The position numbers and the translations under genes were made by a program. Shown here one piece after another: positions 30,618 to 39,418 of a stretch of DNA of 41,512 nt (the stretch's first letter is position 1; every line of letters starts with the position of its first letter). The notes under the pieces are model-generated. The model did not search any database. It had not been told where the DNA came from and saw only the letters and a list, made by a program, of their open reading frames with translations. The DNA comes from Clostridia bacterium. Lineage in GTDB: Bacteria; Bacillota; Clostridia; Oscillospirales; CAG-272. The stretch spans positions 1 through 41,512 of the forward strand of contig JAFVXI010000002.1 of NCBI GenBank assembly GCA_017501245.1, read 5' to 3'.

Positions 30618-31673
30618 ATGGCAGACCACGTTGATAAGAGGCTGAACGTCCCCTCCACCATCAAGGAGGAGGATCTCGATTTTCATAACGTTCGTGAGGC
30701 GCCCTTCTCCATCCACGGCATCTTTTACGAGGGCGGCGCCTTTCGCCGTATGCCCAAGGAGGTTGCAGCTACCGTCAGTAAAAACGTCCTCGCCCTCCAC
30801 GCAAACACGTCGGGCGGCAGGATACGCTTCAGGACGGATAGCCCCGCAATAGCCATAAAGGCAAAATACGGCTCGGTCTACCGTGCGTCGCATTTCTCCA
30901 TCTGCGGCTCTGCCGGCTTCGATCTTTATCTATCCGAGGGCGGCGTGCCGCACTTCTACGGTGCCTTCGTGCCGCCCGGTGATGCGACCGAGGGCTATGC
31001 GTCGAGGCATGACATCGGCGAGGGCGGCGTCCGTGAGATAACTATACATACACCGCTTTACAGCGACCTGACCGATATGGAGATAGGCTTAGCTAAGGGG
31101 GCTTCGATCCTCCCGCCCGAGCCCTATCCCGACGAGCCTCCGATAGTCTATTACGGCTCCTCGATAACTCAGGGTGCCTGCGTCTCAAGGGCGGGCTGTG
31201 CATTTGCGGCGATAGCCTCCGAGGCCGTGGGCAGGGACTTCGTCAACCTCGGCTTCTCCGGCTCGGCAAAGGCTGAGATAGAGATCGCTGAGTATATCGC
31301 AGGGCTTAAAATGAAAATATTTGTTTACGATTATGACCATAATGCCCCGAGTGCGGCATATCTTGCCGAAACGCACGAGCGCATGTTTAAGATCGTAAGA
31401 GAGAAAAATCCCACCCTCCCCGTCGTAATGCTCTCGCGCACCTCGCTGCCGAGGATCGTGGGCGAGAGAGATCTGAGGCGCGACATCATCAAGGCGACCT
31501 ACGATAGGGCAAGGGAGGCAGGCGACGAAAACGTCTACTTTATCGACGGCTCAGGGATCTACGGCGACGCCGTGGACTATGCAACCGTTGAGGGCTGCCA
31601 CCCGAACGACCTCGGCCACTACCTGACAGCACAGGCGCTGATACCCGTCCTCCGTGAGATCCTCGGAGAGTAG
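30618..31673 (+). CDS. SGNH/GDSL hydrolase with N-terminal GxDLY domain
   Basis: A 351-residue protein with two parts: an N-terminal beta-sandwich containing AGFDLYLSEGG (GxDLY type, about residues 96-106), and from about residue 175 an SGNH hydrolase with YYGSSITQG (catalytic Ser at 181 or 182), NLGFSGSAK, YDYDHNAPS and GCHPNDLGH (catalytic His). Relatives act on acylated carbohydrates. There is no signal peptide. AAGGAGGTG precedes the ATG, which is three bases after the fprA stop, so it is co-transcribed with fprA although no functional link is evident. Confidence 0.93.
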   Translation: MADHVDKRLNVPSTIKEEDLDFHNVREAPFSIHGIFYEGGAFRRMPKEVAATVSKNVLALHANTSGGRIRFRTDSPAIAIKAKYGSVYRASHFSICGSAGFDLYLSEGGVPHFYGAFVPPGDATEGYASRHDIGEGGVREITIHTPLYSDLTDMEIGLAKGASILPPEPYPDEPPIVYYGSSITQGACVSRAGCAFAAIASEAVGRDFVNLGFSGSAKAEIEIAEYIAGLKMKIFVYDYDHNAPSAAYLAETHERMFKIVREKNPTLPVVMLSRTSLPRIVGERDLRRDIIKATYDRAREAGDENVYFIDGSGIYGDAVDYATVEGCHPNDLGHYLTAQALIPVLREILGE

Positions 31674-31728
31674 GCGGAAGCGTTATTTTATAAAAATTCG
31701 ATCCTTTCTTTGTTAAGGAGAAAAAATT

Positions 31729-32604
31729 ATGAAGCTTTCAGAAATTTTAGCCGGCAACAAGCTCTCGCTTTCCTTCGAGGTGTTTCCGCCAAAGACGGAC
31801 AGCTCGTTTGAGTCCGTGCGTGAGGCGGCGGAGCGTATTGCTCAGCTCTCGCCCTCCTTTATGAGCGTTACCTACGGCGCAGGGGGCGGCACAAGCAGAT
31901 ATACCCTCGATATCGCAAAGAGTATAAAGGACAGATGGGGAGTTCCTACTCTTGCACATCTGACCTGCGTTTCCTCAACACGGGCTATGGTCAAGGAGCG
32001 CATCGGGGATATGATCGAGGCAGGGATAGAGAACGTCATGGCGCTCAGAGGCGACGTGCCGAAGGAGCTTGCCGACGCCGATCGCTCGAGCTGGGACTAC
32101 ACCCATGCGATAGAGCTGGTAAGAGAATTGAAGGAGTCGGGCGCAGACTTCTGCATCGGCGGAGCCTGCTACCCCGAGATCCATCCCGAGAGCCGTGACC
32201 GTGCCGAGGACATCGGCTATCTTAAAGAGAAGGTCGATGCGGGTCTTTCCTTCCTCACCACGCAGATGTTCTTTGACAACAATCTGCTTTACAGCTTTCT
32301 ATACAAGATCCGCGAGAGGGGCATAACCGTGCCCGTCATCCCCGGCATTATGCCGATCACGAACGGAAATCAGGTCGAGAGGGCGATAAAGCTCTCCGGC
32401 TCCTACATACCCGAGAGGTTTAAGTCTTTAGTCGATAGGTTTGGCCGTGACCCCGCCGCTATGAAGCAGGCAGGCATAGCCTACGCTACCGATCAGATCA
32501 TAGACCTCTTTGCAAACGGAATAAATAACGTACACGTCTATTCGATGAACAAGCCTGAGGTCGCAGAGGCGATAATGCACAATCTCTCGGATATTTTAGG
32601 TTAA
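31729..32604 (+). CDS. metF: methylenetetrahydrofolate reductase
   Basis: Reduces 5,10-methylene-THF to 5-methyl-THF, the methyl donor for MetH. The 291-residue FAD-dependent TIM barrel begins LSFEVFPPKTDSSFESV, and has FMSVTYGAGGGTSRYTL, AHLTCVSSTRAMV, NVMALRGDVP and FLTTQMFFDNNLLY, all family signatures. AAGGAG lies upstream of the ATG. One base separates it from the stand-alone MetH activation domain, so the met genes form an operon. No riboswitch (S-box, T-box or cobalamin) is visible in the 55-base leader, so control may come from upstream. Confidence 0.95.
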   Translation: MKLSEILAGNKLSLSFEVFPPKTDSSFESVREAAERIAQLSPSFMSVTYGAGGGTSRYTLDIAKSIKDRWGVPTLAHLTCVSSTRAMVKERIGDMIEAGIENVMALRGDVPKELADADRSSWDYTHAIELVRELKESGADFCIGGACYPEIHPESRDRAEDIGYLKEKVDAGLSFLTTQMFFDNNLLYSFLYKIRERGITVPVIPGIMPITNGNQVERAIKLSGSYIPERFKSLVDRFGRDPAAMKQAGIAYATDQIIDLFANGINNVHVYSMNKPEVAEAIMHNLSDILG

Positions 32605-32605
32605 T

Positions 32606-33175
32606 ATGGCAAGTATAGTTTACAAAAAGAGCTACAAAGCACCCCCCATAGATAAAATGGAAGCGCTGAGGTATGCGGGTGTCAGAGGCTCTGACAGGAT
32701 GGCTGAGGCTATCCTCGACGAGTGTATAGACCTGTCGGCGATGAGACTATCATATAAGCTCGCCTACCGCATACTTGATAAGACCGAGCTGCCGAAGTCG
32801 GTGACTGAGAGCAGTACGGGGGCGGGCTTTCTTGGTGAGAGCCGCTCGGCTATCTTAGTCATGGCTTCGATCGGAATGGAGCTTGACCGCCTTATAGCAA
32901 GATACGAGCGCATCTCCTCGCCTCACGCCCTTATGCTCTCGGCTCTCGGCTCGGAGAGGGTAGAGGCTCTCGTCGATCTCTTTGAGGAGGATATATCCTC
33001 CGAGGTCGGTGAGCTTGGGCGGCGCTTCAGTCCCGGCTACGGAGATATTCCGCTCTCGGCACAGACAGAGCTTTTTAGGCTTATCGAGCCACACAGATAT
33101 ATCGGACTTTCGCTTTCGGAGAGCCTTCTTATGTCACCGTCAAAATCCGTCAGCGCAATCATTCCCATAAAGTAG
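32606..33175 (+). CDS. stand-alone MetH reactivation domain protein
   Basis: A 189-residue protein corresponding to the C-terminal AdoMet-binding activation domain of B12-dependent methionine synthase. The signature RRFSPGYGDIPLSAQTELF with RYIGLSLSESLLMSPSKSV is present near residues 140-180. It would dock on MetH and reductively methylate oxidised cob(II)alamin. It starts one base after the metF stop, with only a weak AGG site, and metH follows after 15 bases. In many bacteria this domain is fused to MetH; here the enzyme is split. Confidence 0.9.
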   Translation: MASIVYKKSYKAPPIDKMEALRYAGVRGSDRMAEAILDECIDLSAMRLSYKLAYRILDKTELPKSVTESSTGAGFLGESRSAILVMASIGMELDRLIARYERISSPHALMLSALGSERVEALVDLFEEDISSEVGELGRRFSPGYGDIPLSAQTELFRLIEPHRYIGLSLSESLLMSPSKSVSAIIPIK

Positions 33176-33190
33176 AGGAGGTAGGGAGAA

Positions 33191-35656
33191 ATGAATATAA
33201 TCAAATATATGAAGGATCATCTCCTCTTCCTCGACGGAGGAATGGGAACGCTCTTGCAGGAGAGGGGGATGAAGCCGGGCGAGCTACCCGAGCGCCGCTC
33301 TCTATCGCACCCCGAGGACGTCAGGGCTATCCACGCCGCCTACTTTGAGGCGGGCAGTAATCTCGTCAACACCAACACCTTCGGCGCAAACTCTTTAAAG
33401 TATTCCGAGGAGGAGCTTGAGGAGATAATCGCCGCCTCGATAGCCTGCGCAAGGGATGCCGCTGCCGGGGCGGAGCATAGATGGGTCGCACTTGATATAG
33501 GCCCGACGGGAAGGGTCTTGAAGCCCTACGGCGACCTTGACTTTGAGGATGCCGTCGCACTCTATCGCCGAGTCGCTTCGCTCGGTGCGGCGCACGGCGC
33601 AGACCTCATTTATATCGAAACGATGACCGACCTATACGAATTAAAGGCGGCTATGCTCGGCGTTAAGGAGGCATGCTCCTTGCCCTTCTTCGCCTCCTTG
33701 GCATTCGGGGAGGACGGCAGACTTATGACGGGTGCTGACCCGCTTGCTGCTCTCGCTTTAGCCGAGGGGATGGGTGCCTCTGCCGTGGGCGTAAATTGCT
33801 CGCTCGGCCCGAGGGCGCTCTACCCCGTGTTAAATAAACTGACTGAAAACGCATCTATACCCGTGCTATTCAAGCCGAATGCCGGTCTGCCGCATATGAA
33901 GGATGGCAGGGCGGTGTTTGACCTCTCGTGTGAGGAATTTGCCACCGAGGTCGAGGCGGCGATAGCTATGGGCGTATCCGCCGTCGGCGGCTGTTGCGGA
34001 ACGACTCCCGACTATATAAGGGCTCTATACGAGAGGCTCGGGGAGTGTAAGCCTCAAAGAAAAGAGGTAAGGAAGCAGACCGTCGTAGCCTCGGGCAGAG
34101 GCTCGGTCGCCTTTGCCGAGCGCCCGATACTTATCGGCGAGCGCATCAACCCGACGGGCAAGCGCCGCTTCAAGGAGGCGCTGTTAAATAACGACATCTC
34201 GTATATCCTCGCTGAGGGCATCAGGGAGGAGGAGTGCGGTGCGGATATCCTAGACGTAAACGTCGGGCTCCCCGGCATCGACGAGCCCTCTATGCTAAAG
34301 CGAGTGACAGAGGAGCTTCAGGCGGTGGTTGACACACCCCTCGAGCTTGACACCTCGAGCCCCGAGGCTATGGAGGCGGCGCTCAGGACGTATAACGGAA
34401 AGGCGCTCATAAACTCCGTAAACGGAAAGAGGGAGAGCCTCGACGCTATCCTCCCGTTATGTAAGAAATACGGCGGCGTGCTGATCGCTCTGACGCTCGA
34501 CGAGGAGGGCATCCCCGAGAGTGCCGAGGGCAGGCTTGCCATAGCCGAAAGGATACTCGCCGAGGCGGAGAAATACGGCATCGGCAAGGAGGATATCATT
34601 TTCGATCCCCTCGCACTCACCGTCAGCGCAGATAAGAATGCAGCAAGAGAAACGCTGAGGGCGGTAAGGCTCATCCGTGAGCGCCTCGGCTGCCACACCT
34701 CGCTAGGCATCTCAAACGTCTCCTTCGGGCTGCCCGCAAGAGATGCGCTGAACTCAACCTTCTTTATCTCTGCACTGAGAGAGGGGCTGTCTGCGGCGAT
34801 AGTAAATCCATTTTCGGATGCGCTCATGGGCGCCTATCACGCATATCTTGCGCTCTTAGGTATGGATGAAAACTTCAGAGGCTATATCGCATACAGCGAG
34901 GCTCACCAGGTGTCCGAGAGCGAGAAAAACGCTATAAAACCCGACACGGGTGCCACCGAGGCGCAAAGCGTGGGCAAATCATCCGACCCCGCTACGGATA
35001 GAGGCAAGGCATCAGTTGCGGGGGGCTGTGAGAGCGAGCTTGAGCGAGCTATCGTCAAGGGGCTGAGGCAGGACGCCGCAAGGCTCACGGAGGAGGAGCT
35101 AAAGAGCTTATCCCCGCTTGACGTCGTCAGCGAAAGGATCGTCCCGGCACTTAATAGCGTAGGCTCGGCTTACGAGGCGGGCAGGGTATATCTTCCGGGC
35201 CTATTGATGAGCGCCGAGGCGGCAAAGGCTGCATTTGAGGTCGTTTCCTCGGCTATGCCAAAGGGTGACGGCAGAGGGCGTATGCCGATAGTTATCGCAA
35301 CCGTCAAGGGCGATATTCACGATATAGGCAAGAATATCGTCAAGGTGCTATGCGAAAACTACGGCTTCCGTGTCAGCGACCTCGGCAAGGACGTTTGCCC
35401 CGAGGCTATCCTCGAGGAGGCAAGGCGCACCTCAGCACCCCTCGTCGCACTCAGCGCACTTATGACCACCACCGTTCCCGCTATGGAAAAGACGGTAAGC
35501 CTCATCCATAAGGAGCTTCCCGGTGTCAGGGTCATCGTCGGAGGCGCGGTAATGACCGAGGAGCACGCCAAAATGATCGGAGCAGACGCCTACTCCAAGG
35601 ATGCTATGGGCGCTGTAAGATACGCCGAGTGGCTTGAAAAAGAGCTCGGAATGTAA
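33191..35656 (+). CDS. metH: B12-dependent methionine synthase, lacking the activation domain
   Basis: Transfers the methyl group of 5-methyl-THF to homocysteine via cobalamin. The 821-residue protein has four modules in order: homocysteine-binding barrel (about 1-290; zinc ligands C203 and C268-C269 in VGGCCGTTP), pterin-binding barrel (about 305-555; ERINPTGKRRFKEAL, DVNVGLPGIDE), a Ser/Ala-rich linker near 585-615, a helical cap (about 615-690) and the cobalamin domain with GDIHDIGKN (lower ligand His710). The usual fifth, activation, module is absent and is encoded by the preceding gene. GGAGG lies just upstream of the ATG. Confidence 0.96.
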   Translation: MNIIKYMKDHLLFLDGGMGTLLQERGMKPGELPERRSLSHPEDVRAIHAAYFEAGSNLVNTNTFGANSLKYSEEELEEIIAASIACARDAAAGAEHRWVALDIGPTGRVLKPYGDLDFEDAVALYRRVASLGAAHGADLIYIETMTDLYELKAAMLGVKEACSLPFFASLAFGEDGRLMTGADPLAALALAEGMGASAVGVNCSLGPRALYPVLNKLTENASIPVLFKPNAGLPHMKDGRAVFDLSCEEFATEVEAAIAMGVSAVGGCCGTTPDYIRALYERLGECKPQRKEVRKQTVVASGRGSVAFAERPILIGERINPTGKRRFKEALLNNDISYILAEGIREEECGADILDVNVGLPGIDEPSMLKRVTEELQAVVDTPLELDTSSPEAMEAALRTYNGKALINSVNGKRESLDAILPLCKKYGGVLIALTLDEEGIPESAEGRLAIAERILAEAEKYGIGKEDIIFDPLALTVSADKNAARETLRAVRLIRERLGCHTSLGISNVSFGLPARDALNSTFFISALREGLSAAIVNPFSDALMGAYHAYLALLGMDENFRGYIAYSEAHQVSESEKNAIKPDTGATEAQSVGKSSDPATDRGKASVAGGCESELERAIVKGLRQDAARLTEEELKSLSPLDVVSERIVPALNSVGSAYEAGRVYLPGLLMSAEAAKAAFEVVSSAMPKGDGRGRMPIVIATVKGDIHDIGKNIVKVLCENYGFRVSDLGKDVCPEAILEEARRTSAPLVALSALMTTTVPAMEKTVSLIHKELPGVRVIVGGAVMTEEHAKMIGADAYSKDAMGAVRYAEWLEKELGM

Positions 35657-35683
35657 ATAACTGTTATCATTTATTTGTTTTTT

Positions 35684-35726
35684 AGGATGCAGAGAGAGGT
35701 CATGTCTCTTTGCATCCTTCTTTTTT
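35684..35726 (+). terminator. metH operon terminator
   Basis: Stem AGGATGCAGAGAGA/TCTCTTTGCATCCT with one wobble pair and a 7-nt loop, followed by a T-rich tract. The 257 bases from here to the superoxide reductase hold no gene I can support. Confidence 0.9.
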
Positions 35727-35983
35727 ATCGAGGCTCTTTGCCTTTTACGTTTTCTCTCTTTATCGGGCTTTCTTCTCTTTGAGTCTTTTCTTGTATCCGG
35801 CTTCTTAATTATACCGCCGGCTCTGTATATGGCTTTTGTGGGCTTCATTTTTTTAAACGTTTCAAATCTCGCTTGCATATTTTATCAATTGGCGGTAAAG
35901 GATAGGATATAGCTTAAAGAAAAAAAGGCTCTCTGGCGCTACTAAAAAAGCGACGATCAGCTTAAATAAAGGAGAAAAAACAA

Positions 35984-36367
35984 ATGAAGCACTGCGTATG
36001 TAAAAGCTGCGGCAACCTCGTAGCTATGATAAACGACACCGGCAGACGCATCGGCTGTTGCGGCAAAAATATGGACGAGCTTACCCCTAACGTCGTCGAT
36101 GCATCACCCGAAAAGCACACCCCCGAGATCAGGCAGTCGGGCGAGGTTGTAACCGTGTCTGTCGGAAACGCCGACAACCGCCATCCTATGCTCCCCGAGC
36201 ACGCCGTGGCTTGGATCTGTCTCATCACCACGGGCGGCAGCCAAAGAAAGATGCTCACACCCGATGGCGAGGCTGTGGCAAAATTCTATCTCGCACCGGG
36301 CGAGAAGGTGGTCAAGGCATTCGCCTACTGCAACCTCCACGGGCTTTGGGTCGCCGAAGCTAAGTAA
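35984..36367 (+). CDS. superoxide reductase, desulfoferrodoxin type
   Basis: Reduces superoxide to hydrogen peroxide at a non-haem iron. The 127-residue protein has an N-terminal desulforedoxin-like iron site with C6-x2-C9 and C25-C26, then the catalytic domain: EKHTPE (ligand His45), RHPMLPEHAVAWI (two ligand histidines) and YCNLHGLW (ligand Cys and His). All expected ligands are present. AAGGAG precedes the ATG. It is monocistronic; together with fprA it forms the oxygen-defence set of this anaerobe. Confidence 0.94.
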   Translation: MKHCVCKSCGNLVAMINDTGRRIGCCGKNMDELTPNVVDASPEKHTPEIRQSGEVVTVSVGNADNRHPMLPEHAVAWICLITTGGSQRKMLTPDGEAVAKFYLAPGEKVVKAFAYCNLHGLWVAEAK

Positions 36368-36398
36368 GGCGGCATCCGTCGTCGGAAGCCTCAGCTAC

Positions 36399-36514
36399 CG
36401 AAGCCAAGTGGAAGCACTGAACTATGTGTAGTATATCTCCTTCGTCGAAGTCAAGTGATGCGACAAACCACGCATAGTATGGCTCTCTCACCGAAGTCAA
36501 GTGATGCGACAAAC
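36399..36514. repeat. 46/47-bp tandem repeat, three copies
   Basis: Copies start at 36399, 36446 and 36492. The last two are identical over CGAAGTCAAGTGATGCGACA plus three more bases; the first is diverged (CGAAGCCAAGTGGAAGCACT). Between copies lie TATGTGTAGTATA or CACGCATAGTATG. They are not coding. Confidence 0.75.
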
Positions 36515-36535
36515 TATTAAAATATAAAACAGCAA

Positions 36536-36566
36536 GGCACCTGCGGCTAGTATTACCGCAGGTGCC
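36536..36566. terminator. perfect 11-bp hairpin, probable terminator
   Basis: GGCACCTGCGG/CCGCAGGTGCC with a 9-nt loop. The following ATTTCG is a poor T-run, so termination is plausible but not certain. It lies between the superoxide reductase and the convergent esterase. Confidence 0.6.
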
Positions 36567-36661
36567 ATTTCGTGATGCTGACCGCCGTGAGAAGCTATAT
36601 GCCTTCTCGACGATATAATCTAATTTTTATCTCATTTATGCGTGGATATGCTAACTATAAT

Positions 36662-37423
36662 TTACTTTATCTCGCCACAGCGCTCGATAAAGCTGTATAT
36701 CATCTTGCCGAAGGTGCTTTCGCCGTCATCGTCTATGCGACCGACGTAAGCGCAGTGTCTACCCTCCATAACGACGTGGTCTACGCCCTCGATGCCGAAG
36801 TGATCCATGGTCGAGAGCGTAAGCATCGTCTGCTCATATCTGTTTTTCATATCATTGTCGGAGACGATAAAGCGCATGGGAGGGTAGCTCTCCTCAGTGC
36901 CGATGAAGTAAAGCGGAGAATATTCGTCTACGATAACTCTCTTAGAGTCTATCCCCCTCTCCGCAAGCACGCGGAAGTGTGCCGTCGGCTGACCCGCATC
37001 GTGGAAATAGCCTGCGATGGCGGAGCTTTCGAGTCCGACCTCGGCGAGATATCTCTTGTCGAAGCAGAGCATCATAGAGAGGTAGCCGCCCGCAGAGCTT
37101 CCGCCGACGTAGATCGGCAGCTCCTTGCCAAAGAGGCTTACCGACTCACTCTTGACGTAGGCTATCGCAGCCGCACCGTCACGGATATAGTCGGGGAAGT
37201 GCGCATCGGGGTACATACGGTAGTCGATAGTAACGTAGGCTATGCCCCTCGCCGTGAGGTAGCCGGCTATCGCCTCCGAGTTTCTTTTACGTGAGCCGTG
37301 GTCAAGTCCGCCGCCGTGCATATAGAGAAAGACTGCACGGGTCTCACCCTCTGGCAGATATACGTCGAGCATCTGCGCCTCGCTCTTATCGGGTGTATAA
37401 TATATATCCTTAATTTCTTTCAT
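36662..37423 (-). CDS. alpha/beta hydrolase (esterase/lipase type)
   Basis: A 253-residue cytoplasmic hydrolase. It has the oxyanion-hole motif YMHGGGLDHG (about 34-43), the nucleophile elbow VGGSSAGGYLS (about 106-116), an acidic residue in VSDNDMKN and the catalytic His in MEGRHCAYV. This is the HSL/BD-FAE-like carbohydrate esterase plan. AAGGAG lies seven bases upstream of the ATG. It follows the Gfo/Idh oxidoreductase gene on the same strand after 46 bases, so it is likely the last gene of the carbohydrate operon and may remove acyl groups from the sugar substrate. Confidence 0.92.
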   Translation of the reverse strand: MKEIKDIYYTPDKSEAQMLDVYLPEGETRAVFLYMHGGGLDHGSRKRNSEAIAGYLTARGIAYVTIDYRMYPDAHFPDYIRDGAAAIAYVKSESVSLFGKELPIYVGGSSAGGYLSMMLCFDKRYLAEVGLESSAIAGYFHDAGQPTAHFRVLAERGIDSKRVIVDEYSPLYFIGTEESYPPMRFIVSDNDMKNRYEQTMLTLSTMDHFGIEGVDHVVMEGRHCAYVGRIDDDGESTFGKMIYSFIERCGEIK

Positions 37424-37469
37424 CCTTTTTCTCCTTTATACCTAGTCTTAACGTATATGTCTCTTTATC

Positions 37470-38636
37470 TCAGTAGCTGCCCTCGGTGCAGGTGGGGCCG
37501 ACCGCCCTTACAGTCTTTGCACGTGAGGTCGCACGCTTTTCGCTAAGCAGTGCGAGATATCTCTCGCCGTCGATAGGCAGGGTAACTCTCTCGCCGCCAA
37601 GCCAGCCCGAAAGCTCGATCGCATTCATCAGCTCGACGCCTCTTACGCCCTCTTCTCCGGGGGCGACCAGCTCCTCCTTGCCAAGGATCCTTGCGATAAA
37701 GTTGTTGATTATGGCTGCGTGCATATTTTCACACGCCTCGCATTCGACCTCGATGCGCTCGGTCTCGGGCTTGCCGAAGAGCTTATCCGTCGTGCGCAGA
37801 AATTCCATGCCGTCGATCTTGTTTTTGGTGTAGATCAGCTTGCCGCCCTCGGCGAGCAGCTTTCCTCCCGAGCCGGAGATCTCAAGGCGGTTGGTGCCGG
37901 GGGTCTCGCCCGTAGTCGTGATAAACACGCCGTCGGCTCCGCACTTATATTCAAAATAAGCCGTAACCTCGTCCTCTATCTCAACGTCGTGCCACTTGCC
38001 GTACTTGCAAAAGCCCCTGACCGCCTCCGGCATCTCTCCGACGATCCAGCTGACGAGGTCGAGCTGATGCGGGCATTGATTGATCAGGACTCCGCCGCCC
38101 TCGCCGTCCCAGGTCGCACGCCAGCTGCCGCTATCGTAGTAGAACTGAGTTCTGAACCAGTCGGTTATTATCCAGTTTACCCTCTGCAATTCGCCGATGG
38201 CGCCCTCGGCTATCATCTCTCGCATCCTCTTATACACGCCGTTCATTCGCTGGTTGAACATAATTCCGAAAACGGCACTGGAGCGCCTTGCCGCCTCGTT
38301 CATCTCTTCGACCTGCTTCGTATAAACTCCCGCAGGCTTGTCGCAGAGCGTGTGTATGCCCCGCCCGAGCGCCTCTATCGCTATATCCGGGTGTATGTAG
38401 TGCGGCGTTTCGATCATCACGGCGTCGATGAGCCCCGAGGCGAGCATCTCGTGATAGTCGCTGAAATACGCGATGCTATCGCCGAGCTTCTCCCTCACGC
38501 CATCAAGCCTCGAGGGATCTATGTCGCACACGGCGCTAACACGCCCGCCCTGGACCTGCCCCTCGCCAAACGTCTTATACAGGTAGGTCGAGCCCATGTT
38601 TCCGATGCCGATTATACCAAATCTGACCTCATCCAT
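37470..38636 (-). CDS. Gfo/Idh/MocA-family oxidoreductase
   Basis: A 388-residue NAD(P)-dependent dehydrogenase of sugars or cyclitols. The N-terminal Rossmann fold has FGIIGIGNMGSTYLY (about 6-20) and an acidic residue at the end of strand 2 (SAVCDIDPSR); CDKPAGVYTKQVEEM carries the catalytic Lys, and GGGVLINQCPHQLDLVSWI the conserved Asp/His pair of the active site. The start overlaps the stop of the preceding isomerase gene by one base. It likely oxidises the product of the adjacent isomerases or acts on a glycoside at C3. Confidence 0.94.
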   Translation of the reverse strand: MDEVRFGIIGIGNMGSTYLYKTFGEGQVQGGRVSAVCDIDPSRLDGVREKLGDSIAYFSDYHEMLASGLIDAVMIETPHYIHPDIAIEALGRGIHTLCDKPAGVYTKQVEEMNEAARRSSAVFGIMFNQRMNGVYKRMREMIAEGAIGELQRVNWIITDWFRTQFYYDSGSWRATWDGEGGGVLINQCPHQLDLVSWIVGEMPEAVRGFCKYGKWHDVEIEDEVTAYFEYKCGADGVFITTTGETPGTNRLEISGSGGKLLAEGGKLIYTKNKIDGMEFLRTTDKLFGKPETERIEVECEACENMHAAIINNFIARILGKEELVAPGEEGVRGVELMNAIELSGWLGGERVTLPIDGERYLALLSEKRATSRAKTVRAVGPTCTEGSY

Positions 38637-39418
38637 CAGCCGAAATTCCTCCTTATATAGTTTATGCTGCGCCTCACCTCGTCAAGCGGATCGGGGAAGC
38701 TGACGGCGTTGTCCTGCTCGACGAGATAATGCTCGACGCCCGCCGCCCTCATCAGGGGGTAATAGGAGGCAAAATCGAGATTTCCCTCGCCGACGGGAGC
38801 ATAGGTCGGAGCGTAGGTGTAGCTGCCGTTTTCGTTTTTGGTCGCCAGGATCTTGTAGTCCTTCAGATGCACGAAGGCTATCCTGCCCGATAGCTTTTTT
38901 ATGTAGTCGGTGACGGACAGACCGCCAAACTGCAGCCAGTAGGTGTCAAGCGTGAAGTGCAGGGCAGGGCAGGTCCTTATCATATAGTCAAGGAGGGTCT
39001 CGCCGCCGTGCTTGTAGCAGTCCTGATGGTGGTTGTGGAAGTAGAGGCGGAAGCCGGACGCCTCCATCCTCTCTGCGGCTCCTCCGAGCCTCTCGACGAG
39101 GTGCTTTATCTTAGCCTCGTCGGGGATGACGTCACGGGGCAGCGAGCCGAGCCCGATCGCCCTCGCACCGAAGGAGGCGTGCTCCTCCATAAGCCATTCG
39201 GTGCGCTCGAGGATGTCGTCGAGCGGCACGTGCGTCAACAGGATGGGAACTCCCGAGCGCTCCGACGCCCTTTTGATAACTGCGGCGTCAAACGGCGCAC
39301 CCGAAAACTGCGCACAGCTGTAGCCCATCTCGCCGAGGGCTGTGAGCGTTTCCGCAAGACCCTCTTCGGTCTTTATCAGCGTTCTTAAGGAAAAGAGATT
39401 TACTCCTACGCTCTTCAT
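38636..39418 (-). CDS. sugar phosphate isomerase/epimerase (xylose isomerase-like TIM barrel)
   Basis: A 260-residue TIM barrel of the AP-endonuclease-2/xylose isomerase-like family. It shows SVGVNLFSLRTLIK at the N-terminus, YFHNHHQDCYK, HFTLDTYWLQFGG and AFVHLKDYK, with metal-binding Glu/Asp/His positions as in IolE-like enzymes. The ATG at 39418 is supported by GGAGG nine bases upstream. Its start overlaps the previous gene by four bases (ATGA). The substrate is unknown. Confidence 0.9.
   Translation of the reverse strand: MKSVGVNLFSLRTLIKTEEGLAETLTALGEMGYSCAQFSGAPFDAAVIKRASERSGVPILLTHVPLDDILERTEWLMEEHASFGARAIGLGSLPRDVIPDEAKIKHLVERLGGAAERMEASGFRLYFHNHHQDCYKHGGETLLDYMIRTCPALHFTLDTYWLQFGGLSVTDYIKKLSGRIAFVHLKDYKILATKNENGSYTYAPTYAPVGEGNLDFASYYPLMRAAGVEHYLVEQDNAVSFPDPLDEVRRSINYIRRNFG

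Noticed and set aside
31674-31728. S-box, T-box or cobalamin riboswitch ahead of metF
   Set aside because: The 55-base gap is too short and no conserved core was seen; the longer leader of the upstream fusion gene also lacks such a core.
35432-35878. basic 148-codon open frame on the minus strand
   Set aside because: It overlaps the metH end and its terminator and lacks a ribosome site; the Lys/Arg content follows from T-rich non-coding DNA.
37719-38660. 313-codon open frame on the plus strand
   Set aside because: It is a shadow of the Gfo/Idh oxidoreductase gene on the minus strand, with no recognisable motif.
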